Of a DNA stretch of 64,000 nucleotides, positions 55,147 through 64,000 are shown in pieces. Under the pieces are notes generated by a model. It worked only from the letters and a program-made list of their open reading frames with translations, had not been told where the DNA came from and made no database searches. The DNA is from Sphingobacterium corticibacter. Its GTDB lineage: Bacteria > Bacteroidota > Bacteroidia > Sphingobacteriales > Sphingobacteriaceae. Within the stretch, counting starts at the first letter, position 1, and each line of letters opens with the position of its first letter. A program made the translations under genes and the position numbers. The stretch spans positions 930,001-994,000 of the forward strand of contig NZ_QDKG01000001.1 in NCBI RefSeq assembly GCF_003076635.1, read 5' to 3'.

Positions 55147-55800
55147 TTAACGATGATCGAATTTTTTGGAGATAAAATCTCCGCTATACTGAATAAGGAT
55201 AACCATAAGGATGAGTAAAATAAGTACTGCATTCATGATTTGTGCATCATAGCCAATATAGCCGTACTGGTAACCAATTTGCCCTAATCCACCCGCACCG
55301 ACCGCGCCGCCCATAGCAGAATAACCTACTAGCGTGATTAAGGTCACGGTCGCGTGATTGATGATAGAAGGCAATGCTTCTGGCAAGAGCACTTTTTTAA
55401 TAATTTGGAATTGTGTAGCGCCCATTGCCCGAGCTGTTTCTACTAAGCCAACCGGCAAATCCAATAAACTGTTTTCGATTAATCGCGCAATAAATGGCGC
55501 CGCCCCAATACTCAAAGGCACTAAGGCTGCTTTCAGTCCGATAGAAGTACCCACGATACTTCTTGTAAAAGGAATCATCCAAACGATCAGAATAATGAAA
55601 GGAATGGATCGAGAAACGTTCACCACAAAAGAGGTGATATTGTGCGCCGTACGATTCTCGAGCATGCCGCCTTTGCGTGAAGCAAAAAGATAGACTCCCG
55701 TAGGAAGTCCGAGGCAAAAGCCGAAAAAGCAAGAAACAAAGGTCATGACGAGCGTTTCGCCCGTTCCAGTCAGGAGCAGATTAATAACTTCGGGAGACAT
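55147..55800 (-). CDS. metI: MetI methionine ABC transporter permease
   Basis: 217 residues with five predicted membrane helices. The EAA loop that contacts the ATPase is LVETARAMGATQFQIIKKVL with LPEALPSI. SIPFIILIVWMIPFTR and GYSAMGGAVGAGGLG are typical of the MetI family. It overlaps metN by 20 bases, so it is translationally coupled. Confidence 0.92.
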   Translation of the reverse strand: MSPEVINLLLTGTGETLVMTFVSCFFGFCLGLPTGVYLFASRKGGMLENRTAHNITSFVVNVSRSIPFIILIVWMIPFTRSIVGTSIGLKAALVPLSIGAAPFIARLIENSLLDLPVGLVETARAMGATQFQIIKKVLLPEALPSIINHATVTLITLVGYSAMGGAVGAGGLGQIGYQYGYIGYDAQIMNAVLILLILMVILIQYSGDFISKKFDHR

Positions 55801-56818
55801 AGCCTAGTATTTCGGTGTTAAAGTAATAAGTTGAGCAAAAGGAGATAGCCGCTTCTAATTGATCTCCTGAAAGGCGTAGTATGGAAGAACTGATTTTCAA
55901 TGCTCCGATAGTTTCGATACGCGCTTCAATAATGGCGACTTGCAGACCGAATTGCTGCTGCAATGCCGTAAAGGCATAATCGGTATTATCCTTCGCTTGG
56001 ATTCGGATCAATAGATCATCCGTATCGGTTGCTTTTTCCGCTTGAATGTGTTGTTGATAAGCAATGGGTAAATCTGCTTGCACCGCAGAAGCGACAAATG
56101 ACGCTGTATGTGCATGCTCTGGTGCTCCAAAGATTTGTGAACGATCGCCCAATTCTACAATCTTGCCATCCTTTACGACGGCCACGCGATCACAGATCGC
56201 TTTCACTACATGAATCTCATGCGTGATGAGCACTATGGTAATTTGCAGTTTGGCATTAATTGTTTGCAAGAGATTGAGAATGGATTTTGTGGTAGCGGGA
56301 TCCAATGCGCTAGTCGCCTCATCGCACAATAACAACGTAGGGTTGTTGGCTAAAGCACGCGCGATAGCAACACGCTGTTTTTGTCCGCCCGAAAGATTAC
56401 TGGGATAATCATTCGCTTTGTCTGCTAATCCAACCAATTCCAATAATTCAGATACACGCGCTTGAATGTCTTTTTTGGAGGTTTGACTCAATTCTAGTGG
56501 CAAGGCAATATTGTCGAAAACCGTGCGGGAAGATAACAGATTGAAATGCTGAAAAATCATTCCGATATGTTGTCTTTCTTGTTGCAATTGGCGTTCGCTC
56601 AAGCTGGTGAGCTGTTTGTCCGCCAACCAAATCTCACCCTGATCTGGTCTTTCCAACAAATTCAGACAGCGTAATATGGTACTTTTTCCGGCACCGGAAC
56701 TTCCGATAATCCCGAAAATTTCCCCCTTCTTGACCGAGAAGGAGACATCATCCAACGCTTGAACTTGCCTTCCTTTACTGGTCGTATATATTTTGGAAAT
56801 ATGCTTAACGTTAATCAT
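55781..56818 (-). CDS. metN: MetN methionine ABC transporter ATPase
   Basis: About 345 residues from the ATG at 56818 (MINVKHISKIY); an upstream ATG at 56863 would overlap the predicted promoter and is rejected. Walker A GSSGAGKSTI, Q-loop MIFQHFNLL, signature LSGGQKQRVAIARAL, Walker B LLLCDEATSALD and switch His in LITHE are intact. The C-terminal NIL domain (about 260-345) senses methionine and gives trans-inhibition. First gene of the operon metN-metI-metQ. Confidence 0.93.
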   Translation of the reverse strand: MINVKHISKIYTTSKGRQVQALDDVSFSVKKGEIFGIIGSSGAGKSTILRCLNLLERPDQGEIWLADKQLTSLSERQLQQERQHIGMIFQHFNLLSSRTVFDNIALPLELSQTSKKDIQARVSELLELVGLADKANDYPSNLSGGQKQRVAIARALANNPTLLLCDEATSALDPATTKSILNLLQTINAKLQITIVLITHEIHVVKAICDRVAVVKDGKIVELGDRSQIFGAPEHAHTASFVASAVQADLPIAYQQHIQAEKATDTDDLLIRIQAKDNTDYAFTALQQQFGLQVAIIEARIETIGALKISSSILRLSGDQLEAAISFCSTYYFNTEILGYVSRSY

Positions 56819-56844
56819 TCTGGGTACACTCTCTAAAAGTGTCC

Positions 56845-56852
56845 CAAAAGTA
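56845..56852 (-). promoter_or_regulatory. -7 box before metN
   Basis: TACTTTTG on the - strand is an exact TAnnTTTG match 26 bases before the metN ATG. Directly after it, GGGACAC and GTGTACCC form an imperfect hairpin that reaches the start codon region. No convincing -33 element is present. Confidence 0.4.
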
Positions 56853-56955
56853 CGTAAAAACAATTTATTTTAGTCTACTAGATTTGTAGTTTTTAAGAGT
56901 CAAACTGATATTCCCCAACTGCAATTACATAGTAACTTGAAACATATCTTCATTA

Positions 56956-56991
56956 TTACCAAATTTTGGTAACTTTATGTAGTTATACTAC
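56956..56991 (+). promoter_or_regulatory. ParDE promoter with two inverted repeats
   Basis: TTACCAAA and TTTGGTAA (56956-56972) form a perfect repeat around one base, and GTAGT / ACTAC (56979-56991) a second. The -7-like box TAACTTTA (56970-56977, 7 of 8) lies between and overlapping them, 27 bases before the antitoxin ATG. This is the arrangement expected for autorepression by the ParD-ParE complex. Confidence 0.5.
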
Positions 56992-57004
56992 TAAAACAAC
57001 AAAA

Positions 57005-57256
57005 ATGGGACGCAATACATCTGTTTCTTTAGGGGATTATTTTGAGGATTTTGTAGATGCAAAAGTTGCTCAAGGAAGGTTTAAAAATGCTAGCGAAGTA
57101 ATTCGCGCTGGGCTACGACTTCTAGAAGAAGAGGAAAGCAGAATTCAAATATTGAAAAACGCCATTCAAGAAGGGGTGGACAGTGGAATCGCTGAAAATT
57201 TTGATCCAATAAAACATCTTGAATCGCTTAAGAAGAAAATGAAAAGTGATGTCTAA
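57005..57256 (+). CDS. parD: ParD-family antitoxin
   Basis: About 83 residues from ATG 57005 (MGRNTSVSLGDYFEDFVDA); an upstream in-frame GTG/ATG extension to 56966 would run through the operator and is rejected. The N-terminal ribbon-helix-helix DNA-binding domain is seen as NTSVSLGDYF and RFKNASEVIRAGLRLLEEEE. The C-terminal tail is flexible and would wrap the toxin. It overlaps the toxin gene by 8 bases. It should repress its own promoter. Confidence 0.88.
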   Translation: MGRNTSVSLGDYFEDFVDAKVAQGRFKNASEVIRAGLRLLEEEESRIQILKNAIQEGVDSGIAENFDPIKHLESLKKKMKSDV

Positions 57257-57548
57257 ATTTAAGCTTAGTAACAAAGCGGTTGAAGATCTGACTGGAATTT
57301 ATGAATATACGTATGAGTTTTGGTCTGAATTTCAGGCTGAAAAATATTACTCTGAATTGATTAGAATTTGTGAATTGCTCGCAGAGTATCCACAGATTGG
57401 AAAAAACTATAACCAAATAGATCTCGATCTATTTGGTTATTTGGCGAACAAGCACATTATTTTCTATAGGATTGTCGATAAGCGTTTAATAGTAATTGTG
57501 AGGATTCTTGGCGCTGATATGGATTTGAAAAATAGAATCAAAGACTAG
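57249..57548 (+). CDS. parE: ParE/RelE-superfamily toxin
   Basis: 99 residues. The pattern LSNKAVEDLTGIYEYT, followed by LLAEYPQIGKNY and HIIFYRIVDKRLIVIVRIL, is the ParE fold (two helices and a three-stranded sheet). Family members poison DNA gyrase. The gene overlaps the antitoxin by 8 bases, so toxin synthesis is coupled. The C-terminal segment DMDLKNRIKD is complete, so the toxin looks intact. Confidence 0.88.
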   Translation: MSKFKLSNKAVEDLTGIYEYTYEFWSEFQAEKYYSELIRICELLAEYPQIGKNYNQIDLDLFGYLANKHIIFYRIVDKRLIVIVRILGADMDLKNRIKD

Positions 57549-57574
57549 AAAACCCCACCGAATCTCACTTCCAC

Positions 57575-59500
57575 CTACCAAGCAATACCATAATCTTCGC
57601 CATTATTGCTACTGCCGCCCCAGAGTGTTCCATGCTTTTCATCGAAATAAATCGCATTAATTGGTCCGCTGTTTCGTTCGCCAAATTGAATAGCATAACC
57701 CATCGCTTCCAGCTGCTTTACTACATCCGCTGGCGTGCGTTTATCCAACAGCAGACTGCCTGCTCTTGGCTTGCGATCCGATAATTTGGTGCCACCCAAA
57801 GACAGCCACAATTGATTGCTATTGATGTTTGCTGCTTCCGCAGCTTGCTGTGGCGTCATGCCAAACTCCGTCACATTCAAAAAGAATTGCAACAGGTTTT
57901 GATCTTGCGTATCGCCACCTTGCACCGCAAAGGATAAATAAGGTTTGCCATCTTTGAGCGCCATAGCGGGCGTAAGCGTGACGCGCGGACGTTTGCCGGG
58001 CTCAACCACATTAAATGGACTGATCAGCGAATCTAATACAAAGCTCTGCAAGCGTTGGCTCATGCCTACGCCGGTATGCCCAGCAATAAAGGCCGGCAAC
58101 CATCCGCCGCTCGGCGTAATCGAGACTACCCAACCTTCGGCATCCGCGGCTTCAATACTCGTGGTACCACGGAGTAAGCGATCTTGGTATAGGCTATCCG
58201 CATTTTGCTGATAAGCGGTAACATCGTGTTTGGGCACAAAATCACCTTGTTCACGCACGGTCGTATCGGTTAGTTTTCGCCGTTCCGCCAATAAATCAAG
58301 ATAAGGATTTTTACGATTTTCAAAAGGATAGGGATCGCCTGGCTCGACAGAAGCATCATTTTTTGCCCGATCTATTTGCGCGGCTCTTTTCACCGCATAG
58401 CCATCGCTTAACAAACCGTCTATTGGTGTTTTGGGTTGGAATGCAGGATCCCCATAATAGAAATCACGATCGGCAAAAGCCAAATTCATGGCTTGATAGA
58501 CCGTGTGAATGTAAGGTGCAGAATTGTATCCCATTCCTTTCAAATCAAATTGCTTGAGGATGTTCAAGGCTTGCAACATCGCCGGTCCTTGTGTCCAAGA
58601 TTGTAGCTTATAGACATCAATGCCTTTATAATTGATCTGTAATGGTTCTTCCTCAATAGGGCGCCAGTTAGCCAAATCTTCCATCGTGATGAGACCCCCG
58701 TGCTCTTGGCTGCCACGTACGAATTCTTTTGCGATATCTCCGGTGTAAAAGCGATCGTGCGCTGCCATGATCGCCTCTTCGCGACTTTTGCCTGCGGCCA
58801 ATGCATTTTGTTCCGCTTCGACCATTTTCTCTAACGTTTGAAGCAGCTCTTTTTGCACAAATATTTCACCTGCTTCGGGCGCTTCACGCTCTTCGCCTTG
58901 GTGCACTAAAAACACTTCCTTGCTATATGGCCACTGTTTAATCCGTTCTTTACCACGCTCGATACTATTGGCTGTTTGCGCTTCAATCGGATAACCTGCC
59001 GCCATTTGCATAGATGGTTGCAGGACTTCTTTCAAACTTTTCGTGCCATACTTGGCGAGCATATAGCATAAACCGCCCGGTGTACCCGGCGTAACTGCGG
59101 CCAATGGGCCATATTCTGGCGGAAACTCATATCCTTTAGATTTGAAAAAATCAACCGTTGCGCCAGTCGGTGCCACGCCCAATGCATTGATCGCGATTAC
59201 TTTTTTGAGTTCTGGATGATAGATTAAAGCCTGCGTTTCTCCGCCCCAGCTCAACACATCCCACATCGTACAGGTAGCGCCCAACATCGCGCAAGCTGCA
59301 TCAACCGCATTTCCGCCCTGCTGAAATAATTGTGCTCCAGCTGTCGCCGCCAGCGGTTTGCCCGTAATCGCCATCCAATGTTTACCATGTAACGGCGGTT
59401 TTTGCGTTTGTTGTGCGGAAGTGCTAAGCGTTAAGAAGGTAAAAGCAGATAATAGCAGCAATTTTCCTTTTTGGCTTTTGCGTGGAGCTGTTTGGATCAT
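57575..59500 (-). CDS. ggt: Gamma-glutamyltransferase
   Basis: 641 residues, signal peptide ending near STSAQQ. GGNAVDAACAMLGAT is the N-terminal family signature. The autoprocessing site is at GTTSIEAADAEG, where the second Thr would become the nucleophile of the small subunit. GGDTQDQNLLQFFLN is the C-terminal signature. The usual DTTH around the nucleophile is replaced by GTTS, an unusual but tolerated form. It transfers gamma-glutamyl groups from glutathione or related peptides in the periplasm. Monocistronic. Confidence 0.9.
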   Translation of the reverse strand: MIQTAPRKSQKGKLLLLSAFTFLTLSTSAQQTQKPPLHGKHWMAITGKPLAATAGAQLFQQGGNAVDAACAMLGATCTMWDVLSWGGETQALIYHPELKKVIAINALGVAPTGATVDFFKSKGYEFPPEYGPLAAVTPGTPGGLCYMLAKYGTKSLKEVLQPSMQMAAGYPIEAQTANSIERGKERIKQWPYSKEVFLVHQGEEREAPEAGEIFVQKELLQTLEKMVEAEQNALAAGKSREEAIMAAHDRFYTGDIAKEFVRGSQEHGGLITMEDLANWRPIEEEPLQINYKGIDVYKLQSWTQGPAMLQALNILKQFDLKGMGYNSAPYIHTVYQAMNLAFADRDFYYGDPAFQPKTPIDGLLSDGYAVKRAAQIDRAKNDASVEPGDPYPFENRKNPYLDLLAERRKLTDTTVREQGDFVPKHDVTAYQQNADSLYQDRLLRGTTSIEAADAEGWVVSITPSGGWLPAFIAGHTGVGMSQRLQSFVLDSLISPFNVVEPGKRPRVTLTPAMALKDGKPYLSFAVQGGDTQDQNLLQFFLNVTEFGMTPQQAAEAANINSNQLWLSLGGTKLSDRKPRAGSLLLDKRTPADVVKQLEAMGYAIQFGERNSGPINAIYFDEKHGTLWGGSSNNGEDYGIAW

Positions 59501-59609
59501 GATTTTGTGTAGTTAGGAAAGCTAATATATTAAATTTCATGCTTGAACCACAGCGGTCGTACTGTAACAATAATCTTAAGTAACCTTTTTTAGAGCGAAA
59601 TGTTGGATG

Positions 59610-62345
59610 TTACCGCCATACATTGAGGTGTTCTATCTCCGGGGCAAACTGTGCAGAAAGCGAATGTATACGTGAATTGAGTACTAGTTTACGTCCTGCT
59701 AGCGAACGGGTATATACCATTTCTGCACGACCGACGTGGGTCTTCCATTGCTCTGTAAAATAGGTGACTAATTTAGCGTTCTTGCCAAAGCATTCGGGCA
59801 CGGCATGATAATCGTGTTGTGCATATATGCCCAGAAATTTATTTTTTCGAATGATGATATAACGCGGATTGTCGACTGCAGAAATGATTTCTTCCATCGC
59901 GTTGATGAAAGTAGATCTTTCGAAAGCGCTGCTTCCAGCTAATTGGCAATAGACCGCGCCGCTCTCATCACTATAAGAAAGAACCTTCAGCAGCTTTGGG
60001 TCGGACTGTATCATCTGCGATTTTATCATGGTGTTGAGCACAGCCGTACCGATATGATGCACGTCTTTACTAATATCACGAAAACGGAGGTATAATACAC
60101 CCGCTTGCAGCGCTTTCCTGCCGAAATATAACAGACCTACCAAAATTATTCCGAAGAACATATACTGAATCTGTGTCGTATTTTTTAGCAAACGCGAGGT
60201 GCGCCCGAGCATACTAAATGCAGTTTCCAAATAAGTTGTGACTGCCAAGAAGAGTGTGGAAGACAGATAAGCAATCGATTTACGTAATTGTAAACTTTTT
60301 GACGCTTCGAAGTTTTCCTTGCTGGTAAAGTGAGGTATTTTGATTTCTTCTACCAAGTTGACCCCTTTTGCCAGCGCATCGAACCAGCGATCGCGAATCT
60401 GCGCTCGGTTAGCAGCAGCAGAAATCATTTTTCGATTAGTCGATCGAATATCCTCTTCTGTATAAACATCTGCTATCGTTAAAAGGCGCGATATACCGTT
60501 TTCGATTTGTGGATCTCCTTGCAGAGTAACGCCCACGAAACTTCGAAATCGCCGCTGCATTAGCTGCAAATCACTACCACCCTGATCTGCGCTAGGATCT
60601 ATACAGGCGAGATGCCACACGTTGCTGGTTTTTTGCGGATCTTTTTTATGGGTACGTATCGCTCGCCCGCGCATTTGATTGGAAAGTACAAATGATCCTA
60701 CAAAACTTGCCAAAATCAGAGCGTTAACACTTGGCGCATCCCAACCTTCTCCGAGCAATGATTTTGTTCCAATCAGCACTTCAATATGTCCATCTTGAAA
60801 CAATTCGGTTACGAGATGGACAATATGATTTCTTAAGGCATCTTGCGCAGAAATGACGATATAGTTAGCATCATAACTCACGGGGCTATATGGTACCGAA
60901 AAAATGTCGTGGAGAGCTGCTTTTTTCTGCAAATATTCAATGGCATCTCGCGGTATTATCACGAGGCTGCCCGTAAGTACACCTAGCTTTTTGTGGTCGC
61001 TATTATTCCGACGAAGATGTTCAAAAATCGGGATGATTCCCAGTTTCTTTAGTTCAAGATTGTTCTCGGGTGTCGTGACGAAATATTCTTTTCGGATATA
61101 ATCGCCTAGAATAACCATTCGTAATTGATTTCCTAGCTTAGCATATTCAAAATCTGTGATCTCACGAATGGCTTCCAATTTGCTAATGCTAGAAGATAAT
61201 GTACTATTCAGTCGAGCATTGATGGAAAAACTTATGCGTTTGCCTTCTACCGCGCCGTAGCGTCGTAGTCGTGATTCTAGTTGTTCTTGGTGCGTATCGA
61301 ATACAGCAAAATCTTCTGAGGCTAAAATAAGATAAAATGTCAAAAGATGTTCCATCCACACGTAGGATAGCGCAGGGATTTCAATTTCTTGTTCGCCGAA
61401 TACTTCTAGATGAGTTTCTGGGATTTCGATTTCGTGCGCATGCACAAATACTAAACACGCCATGTACGAGGTCAGGTTCTCATAGATAAAAGCTAAATGA
61501 TCATGGGGAGATGTCCAAATTGGGTGATTTTGAATAGCTTCTAACAACATATTATCATTGCGCAACTCCTGAAACAATCGTTCGATATTGTGCCTAAAAG
61601 TAGTAATCGTATCGCGCTCGGCAGGATCTGGAGCAGTCATATATACATAATCCTGATGTGGACACAAGTCATTTTCTGCGATTAATTCTGGAACTGTAAT
61701 TTCCGTGTCAACAGGACCATTTAACTGGATATATCTGTGCCATTCTTGCGGACTAACATCGTATGGTGGCGTGGCAGTAAGACCTACAGTTTTGGGATCT
61801 AATGCTGCTTTTATTTGATGTAATGTATGCCACCATTCGTTTTTAAGGTGATGCGCTTCATCAACCACGACGACAGAAACGCCTTGTTTCTTCAATGCTA
61901 AAATGATGTTAGATACATTGCGATACTTGACTTTCTTGGAACGTAATTCGAGGTCGACTTCTAGATCTTCTTCGCTTTCTAACTTATTGTGGCATGCCGC
62001 ATGTAAACCCTGATACGTGACGACAGTCATGAATTTGGGTTCGCGAATATTTGTCGAAATCCAATCTGGCGTACTATTAGTAGAAAGGAACAATTCGCAA
62101 AAACGATGAATCCATTGATTACGAATGGCTATTGTCGGAGCCAGAATAAGTGTAGGTTTATTAATTCTTAACATCACCTCTAATCCCAATACCGTCTTAC
62201 CAGATCCTGGCGGCGCAACTACATGCAGATGCCGATCTTCCAAGTGTGTATCAAGATCATCCAATACACGTTTTTGATAGGAACGCCATGGATAAATAAA
62301 CTTTGCTTGGGGAGGGAAAACAGTGATGTTCTTAAGTTCGGTCAC
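59610..62345 (-). CDS. Large SF2 DEAD/DEAH helicase with two C-terminal membrane helices
   Basis: 911 residues. WRSYQKRVLDDL is the Q-like entry, Walker A APPGSGKT at about 44-51, DEAH at 162-165 (VVVVDEAHHLKN), and motif III as GLTATPP near 188-194. The second RecA domain shows GTKSLLGEGWDAPSVNALIL and the arginine-finger motif QMRGRAIRTHKKD. This is the XPB/type-III-restriction-like branch. Unusually, about residues 691-711 and 729-742 are two predicted membrane helices, followed by about 165 soluble residues with no motif I recognise. No methylase, nuclease or repair partner is adjacent. Its role is unknown; defence or membrane-tethered DNA/RNA processing are possibilities. Confidence 0.85.
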   Translation of the reverse strand: MTELKNITVFPPQAKFIYPWRSYQKRVLDDLDTHLEDRHLHVVAPPGSGKTVLGLEVMLRINKPTLILAPTIAIRNQWIHRFCELFLSTNSTPDWISTNIREPKFMTVVTYQGLHAACHNKLESEEDLEVDLELRSKKVKYRNVSNIILALKKQGVSVVVVDEAHHLKNEWWHTLHQIKAALDPKTVGLTATPPYDVSPQEWHRYIQLNGPVDTEITVPELIAENDLCPHQDYVYMTAPDPAERDTITTFRHNIERLFQELRNDNMLLEAIQNHPIWTSPHDHLAFIYENLTSYMACLVFVHAHEIEIPETHLEVFGEQEIEIPALSYVWMEHLLTFYLILASEDFAVFDTHQEQLESRLRRYGAVEGKRISFSINARLNSTLSSSISKLEAIREITDFEYAKLGNQLRMVILGDYIRKEYFVTTPENNLELKKLGIIPIFEHLRRNNSDHKKLGVLTGSLVIIPRDAIEYLQKKAALHDIFSVPYSPVSYDANYIVISAQDALRNHIVHLVTELFQDGHIEVLIGTKSLLGEGWDAPSVNALILASFVGSFVLSNQMRGRAIRTHKKDPQKTSNVWHLACIDPSADQGGSDLQLMQRRFRSFVGVTLQGDPQIENGISRLLTIADVYTEEDIRSTNRKMISAAANRAQIRDRWFDALAKGVNLVEEIKIPHFTSKENFEASKSLQLRKSIAYLSSTLFLAVTTYLETAFSMLGRTSRLLKNTTQIQYMFFGIILVGLLYFGRKALQAGVLYLRFRDISKDVHHIGTAVLNTMIKSQMIQSDPKLLKVLSYSDESGAVYCQLAGSSAFERSTFINAMEEIISAVDNPRYIIIRKNKFLGIYAQHDYHAVPECFGKNAKLVTYFTEQWKTHVGRAEMVYTRSLAGRKLVLNSRIHSLSAQFAPEIEHLNVWR

Positions 62346-62416
62346 TTCTAATAACTTGATTTCGTTCGTGGGAAATGTGATGTGCTAAATATAAGTAAAC
62401 AATAAGGAACAGCTGG

Positions 62417-63940
62417 TCATAATGGCAAAACCACGTGCCAAGCTTGAGAAATACCGTCTATAATATCCGATGCCATTAAGCTTTTGCGATGAATGGTTCG
62501 CACAGCGAGATCAGCAGCCAAACCATGTAAATAGACGCCAGTAAGCGCGGCATCTTTACTTGAAAACCCTTGCGCGAGCAGCGAAGTGATGATGCCCGCC
62601 AATACGTCACCACTGCCGGCAGTGGCCATTCCCCAATTCCCCGTTGTGTTGAAATGGATCGTTCCGTCAGGTAATACTACCGCCGTGTTCGCTCCTTTAA
62701 TTAATACAACGACCTGATGTTGCTGCGCAAATGCACGCGTTTTCTCGAGCTTTTCCCAGTCATCTGTCCAAGATCCGAGGAGGCGCTGTAGTTCTTTTGG
62801 GTGCGGCGTGAGGATAGATCCCGGAGGCAAATCGCTTAAGCTTTCGGGATGCTGCGCTAATAGATTCAATGCATCTGCATCGAATACCAGTTTAGGTCGT
62901 TTCGAAGAAGCGCCTAGCTCCCGTAAAAACTGAAAAAATGTTTGCTTTGTATCTTTGTGTTGCCCCATTCCCATTCCGACTCCGATGGCAGCGTAAGAAT
63001 CGATGGTCTTTGGAAAAGATGTTATATGATTGAGTTCGGAATCCGTTTGCAACATCGCTTCCGGAAAATTTGTTTGCAATATCGGGTTTGCACAAGCAGC
63101 ACTATAAATACTCACCATACCACAACCAGTTCGAAGTGCGGCTTTTGCGCTGAGATGAGTGGCACCGATCTTACCATAGCTTCCGCCCACGATCAAGGCG
63201 TGGCCAAATGTGCCTTTGTGCGCAAAGCGGCTTGGCAGCGAGCAGCGTGCTTGAATGGTATCCAATGTCGTGAAGTAATAGGAACTATCAACCGCTGATA
63301 ATGCGCTCGCATCCAATTGTATATCGACTACCGTTAGTTCGCCCACATATGCTGCGTTTTCTGGTTGTAGCAAAGCCATTTTAGGACATTGCAAAGTATA
63401 TGTATGATGTGCTTTTAGGATAAGCATTTCGGTTTCCGAAGGCTGATCGGAATATAATCCGGAAGGAATGTCGATCGCCAATATTGGACGATCCGATGCA
63501 TTGATGCCCTCAATAACAGCTCGCCATGATTCGGCCAAAGGCCGAGAAAGCCCAATGCCATAGAGTGCATCGATGAGCACATCGTGCTTTGCAAAGTCTG
63601 TCGGGATAGCATTGGTAAAGAACTGTATCGGGATGCCTGTTTGTTGCAATCGTTCTTGGTTTTCCTGATTATTGGCGCTGTATTTGTCTGTCTGATATAG
63701 AAAGATACGAACGTCTCGACCAGATTGAAAAAGTAACCGTCCGAGCGCCAAGCCATCGCCACCATTATTCCCCGCACCGCAAAAGATCACAAAAGACGTT
63801 TCAAACGAGGGGAAATCTTTCGTAATTTGTTGAAACAAGCCATTCGCCGCGCGTTCCATCAAGTCGATAGACCTAATGTTTTGCCGATTTGTCGTAGCCT
63901 GATCGGCCATGCGGATATCAGAAGCAGTTAATATTTTCAT
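62417..63940 (-). CDS. nnr: Bifunctional NAD(P)HX epimerase/dehydratase
   Basis: About 507 residues from ATG 63940 (MKILTASDIR), with a second ATG 12 bases upstream also possible. The N-terminal YjeF_N epimerase domain (1-210) has FCGAGNNGGDGLALGRLL and LIDALYGIGL. The C-terminal kinase-like dehydratase domain (about 230-507) has GVGMGMGQHKDT, ILTPHPKEL and TAGSGDVLAGIITSLL. Together they repair hydrated NADH and NADPH. Domain order and length are as expected for the fused enzyme. It follows a probable gene end on the same strand. Confidence 0.93.
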   Translation of the reverse strand: MKILTASDIRMADQATTNRQNIRSIDLMERAANGLFQQITKDFPSFETSFVIFCGAGNNGGDGLALGRLLFQSGRDVRIFLYQTDKYSANNQENQERLQQTGIPIQFFTNAIPTDFAKHDVLIDALYGIGLSRPLAESWRAVIEGINASDRPILAIDIPSGLYSDQPSETEMLILKAHHTYTLQCPKMALLQPENAAYVGELTVVDIQLDASALSAVDSSYYFTTLDTIQARCSLPSRFAHKGTFGHALIVGGSYGKIGATHLSAKAALRTGCGMVSIYSAACANPILQTNFPEAMLQTDSELNHITSFPKTIDSYAAIGVGMGMGQHKDTKQTFFQFLRELGASSKRPKLVFDADALNLLAQHPESLSDLPPGSILTPHPKELQRLLGSWTDDWEKLEKTRAFAQQHQVVVLIKGANTAVVLPDGTIHFNTTGNWGMATAGSGDVLAGIITSLLAQGFSSKDAALTGVYLHGLAADLAVRTIHRKSLMASDIIDGISQAWHVVLPL

Positions 63941-63960
63941 AGCTACCTCCAAGATACGGT

Positions 63961-64000
63961 TTACTTCCTTTTTTTGAAGAACATGTCTAATAATCCGCTC
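63961..64000 (-). CDS. Probable 3' end of a gene running beyond the window
   Basis: On the - strand the last bases read SGLLDMFFKKRK and then a TAA at 63961-63963, about 20 bases before the Nnr start. A basic, aromatic C-terminus like this is plausible for a real protein, but twelve codons are too few to assign a family. Confidence 0.35.
   Translation of the reverse strand, partial: SGLLDMFFKKRK

Noticed and set aside
56819..56964. SAM riboswitch upstream of metN
   Set aside because: The gap is short and contains only an imperfect hairpin; none of the conserved SAM-I or SAM-II core sequences is visible.

Overview
The window comes from a member of the Bacteroidota, most likely Sphingobacteriaceae (Sphingobacterium- or Pedobacter-like). 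The evidence is three SusC/SusD pairs, an ECF sigma/FecR/STN-SusC relay, two GLPGLI proteins, DUF4468, DUF2490 and DUF4434 families, and several matches to the Bacteroidota -7 promoter box TAnnTTTG. No tRNA, rRNA, CRISPR array or complete insertion sequence was seen.

Positions 1-13375 hold a glycan-utilisation-type locus on the + strand: the end of a calcineurin-like phosphoesterase, a secreted glycerophosphodiester phosphodiesterase, a DUF4434 protein, SusC, SusD and a surface lipoprotein, then (after a hairpin) a CE2-type esterase, a TIM-barrel lipoprotein and a second DUF4434 protein. Two phosphodiester-cleaving enzymes suggest a phosphate-substituted glycan, but the substrate is not proven. 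A divergent AraC regulator (13423-14274) faces an oxidoreductase/esterase/quinone-reductase operon (14362-16878). A GH76 mannanase-like enzyme, an orphan TPR-histidine kinase, a DUF4468 protein and a GLPGLI / TonB-type barrel / GLPGLI trio follow up to 25974.

Positions 26139-30845 (- strand) carry a SusC/SusD pair without enzymes, preceded by a 651-base AT-rich leader region. An SDR plus AraC pair (31497-33290) is followed by an ECF sigma, FecR, STN-SusC and SusD operon (33484-40577), also without a catabolic enzyme. The - strand block 40679-45376 encodes small membrane and lipoproteins, a MORN-repeat membrane protein, a DUF2490 protein and an unrecognised 683-residue secreted protein. An SDR and a frameshifted remnant of an FAD-binding dehydrogenase follow. 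A sialate-O-acetylesterase-like enzyme and a GH78 rhamnosidase (46873-50997) form a small pectin/rhamnose-type operon.

The last part (51146-64000) is mostly housekeeping or accessory: two small unknown genes, an orphan promoter-operator-terminator unit that looks like a small RNA gene, a radical-SAM/partner pair of putative DNA repair proteins, MetQ-MetI-MetN, a ParD/ParE toxin-antitoxin pair, gamma-glutamyltransferase, a large SF2 helicase with two predicted membrane helices, and the bifunctional NAD(P)HX repair enzyme. The candidates most worth following up are the membrane-anchored helicase, the short transcription unit at 51991-52091, and the phosphodiesterase-containing SusC/SusD locus.
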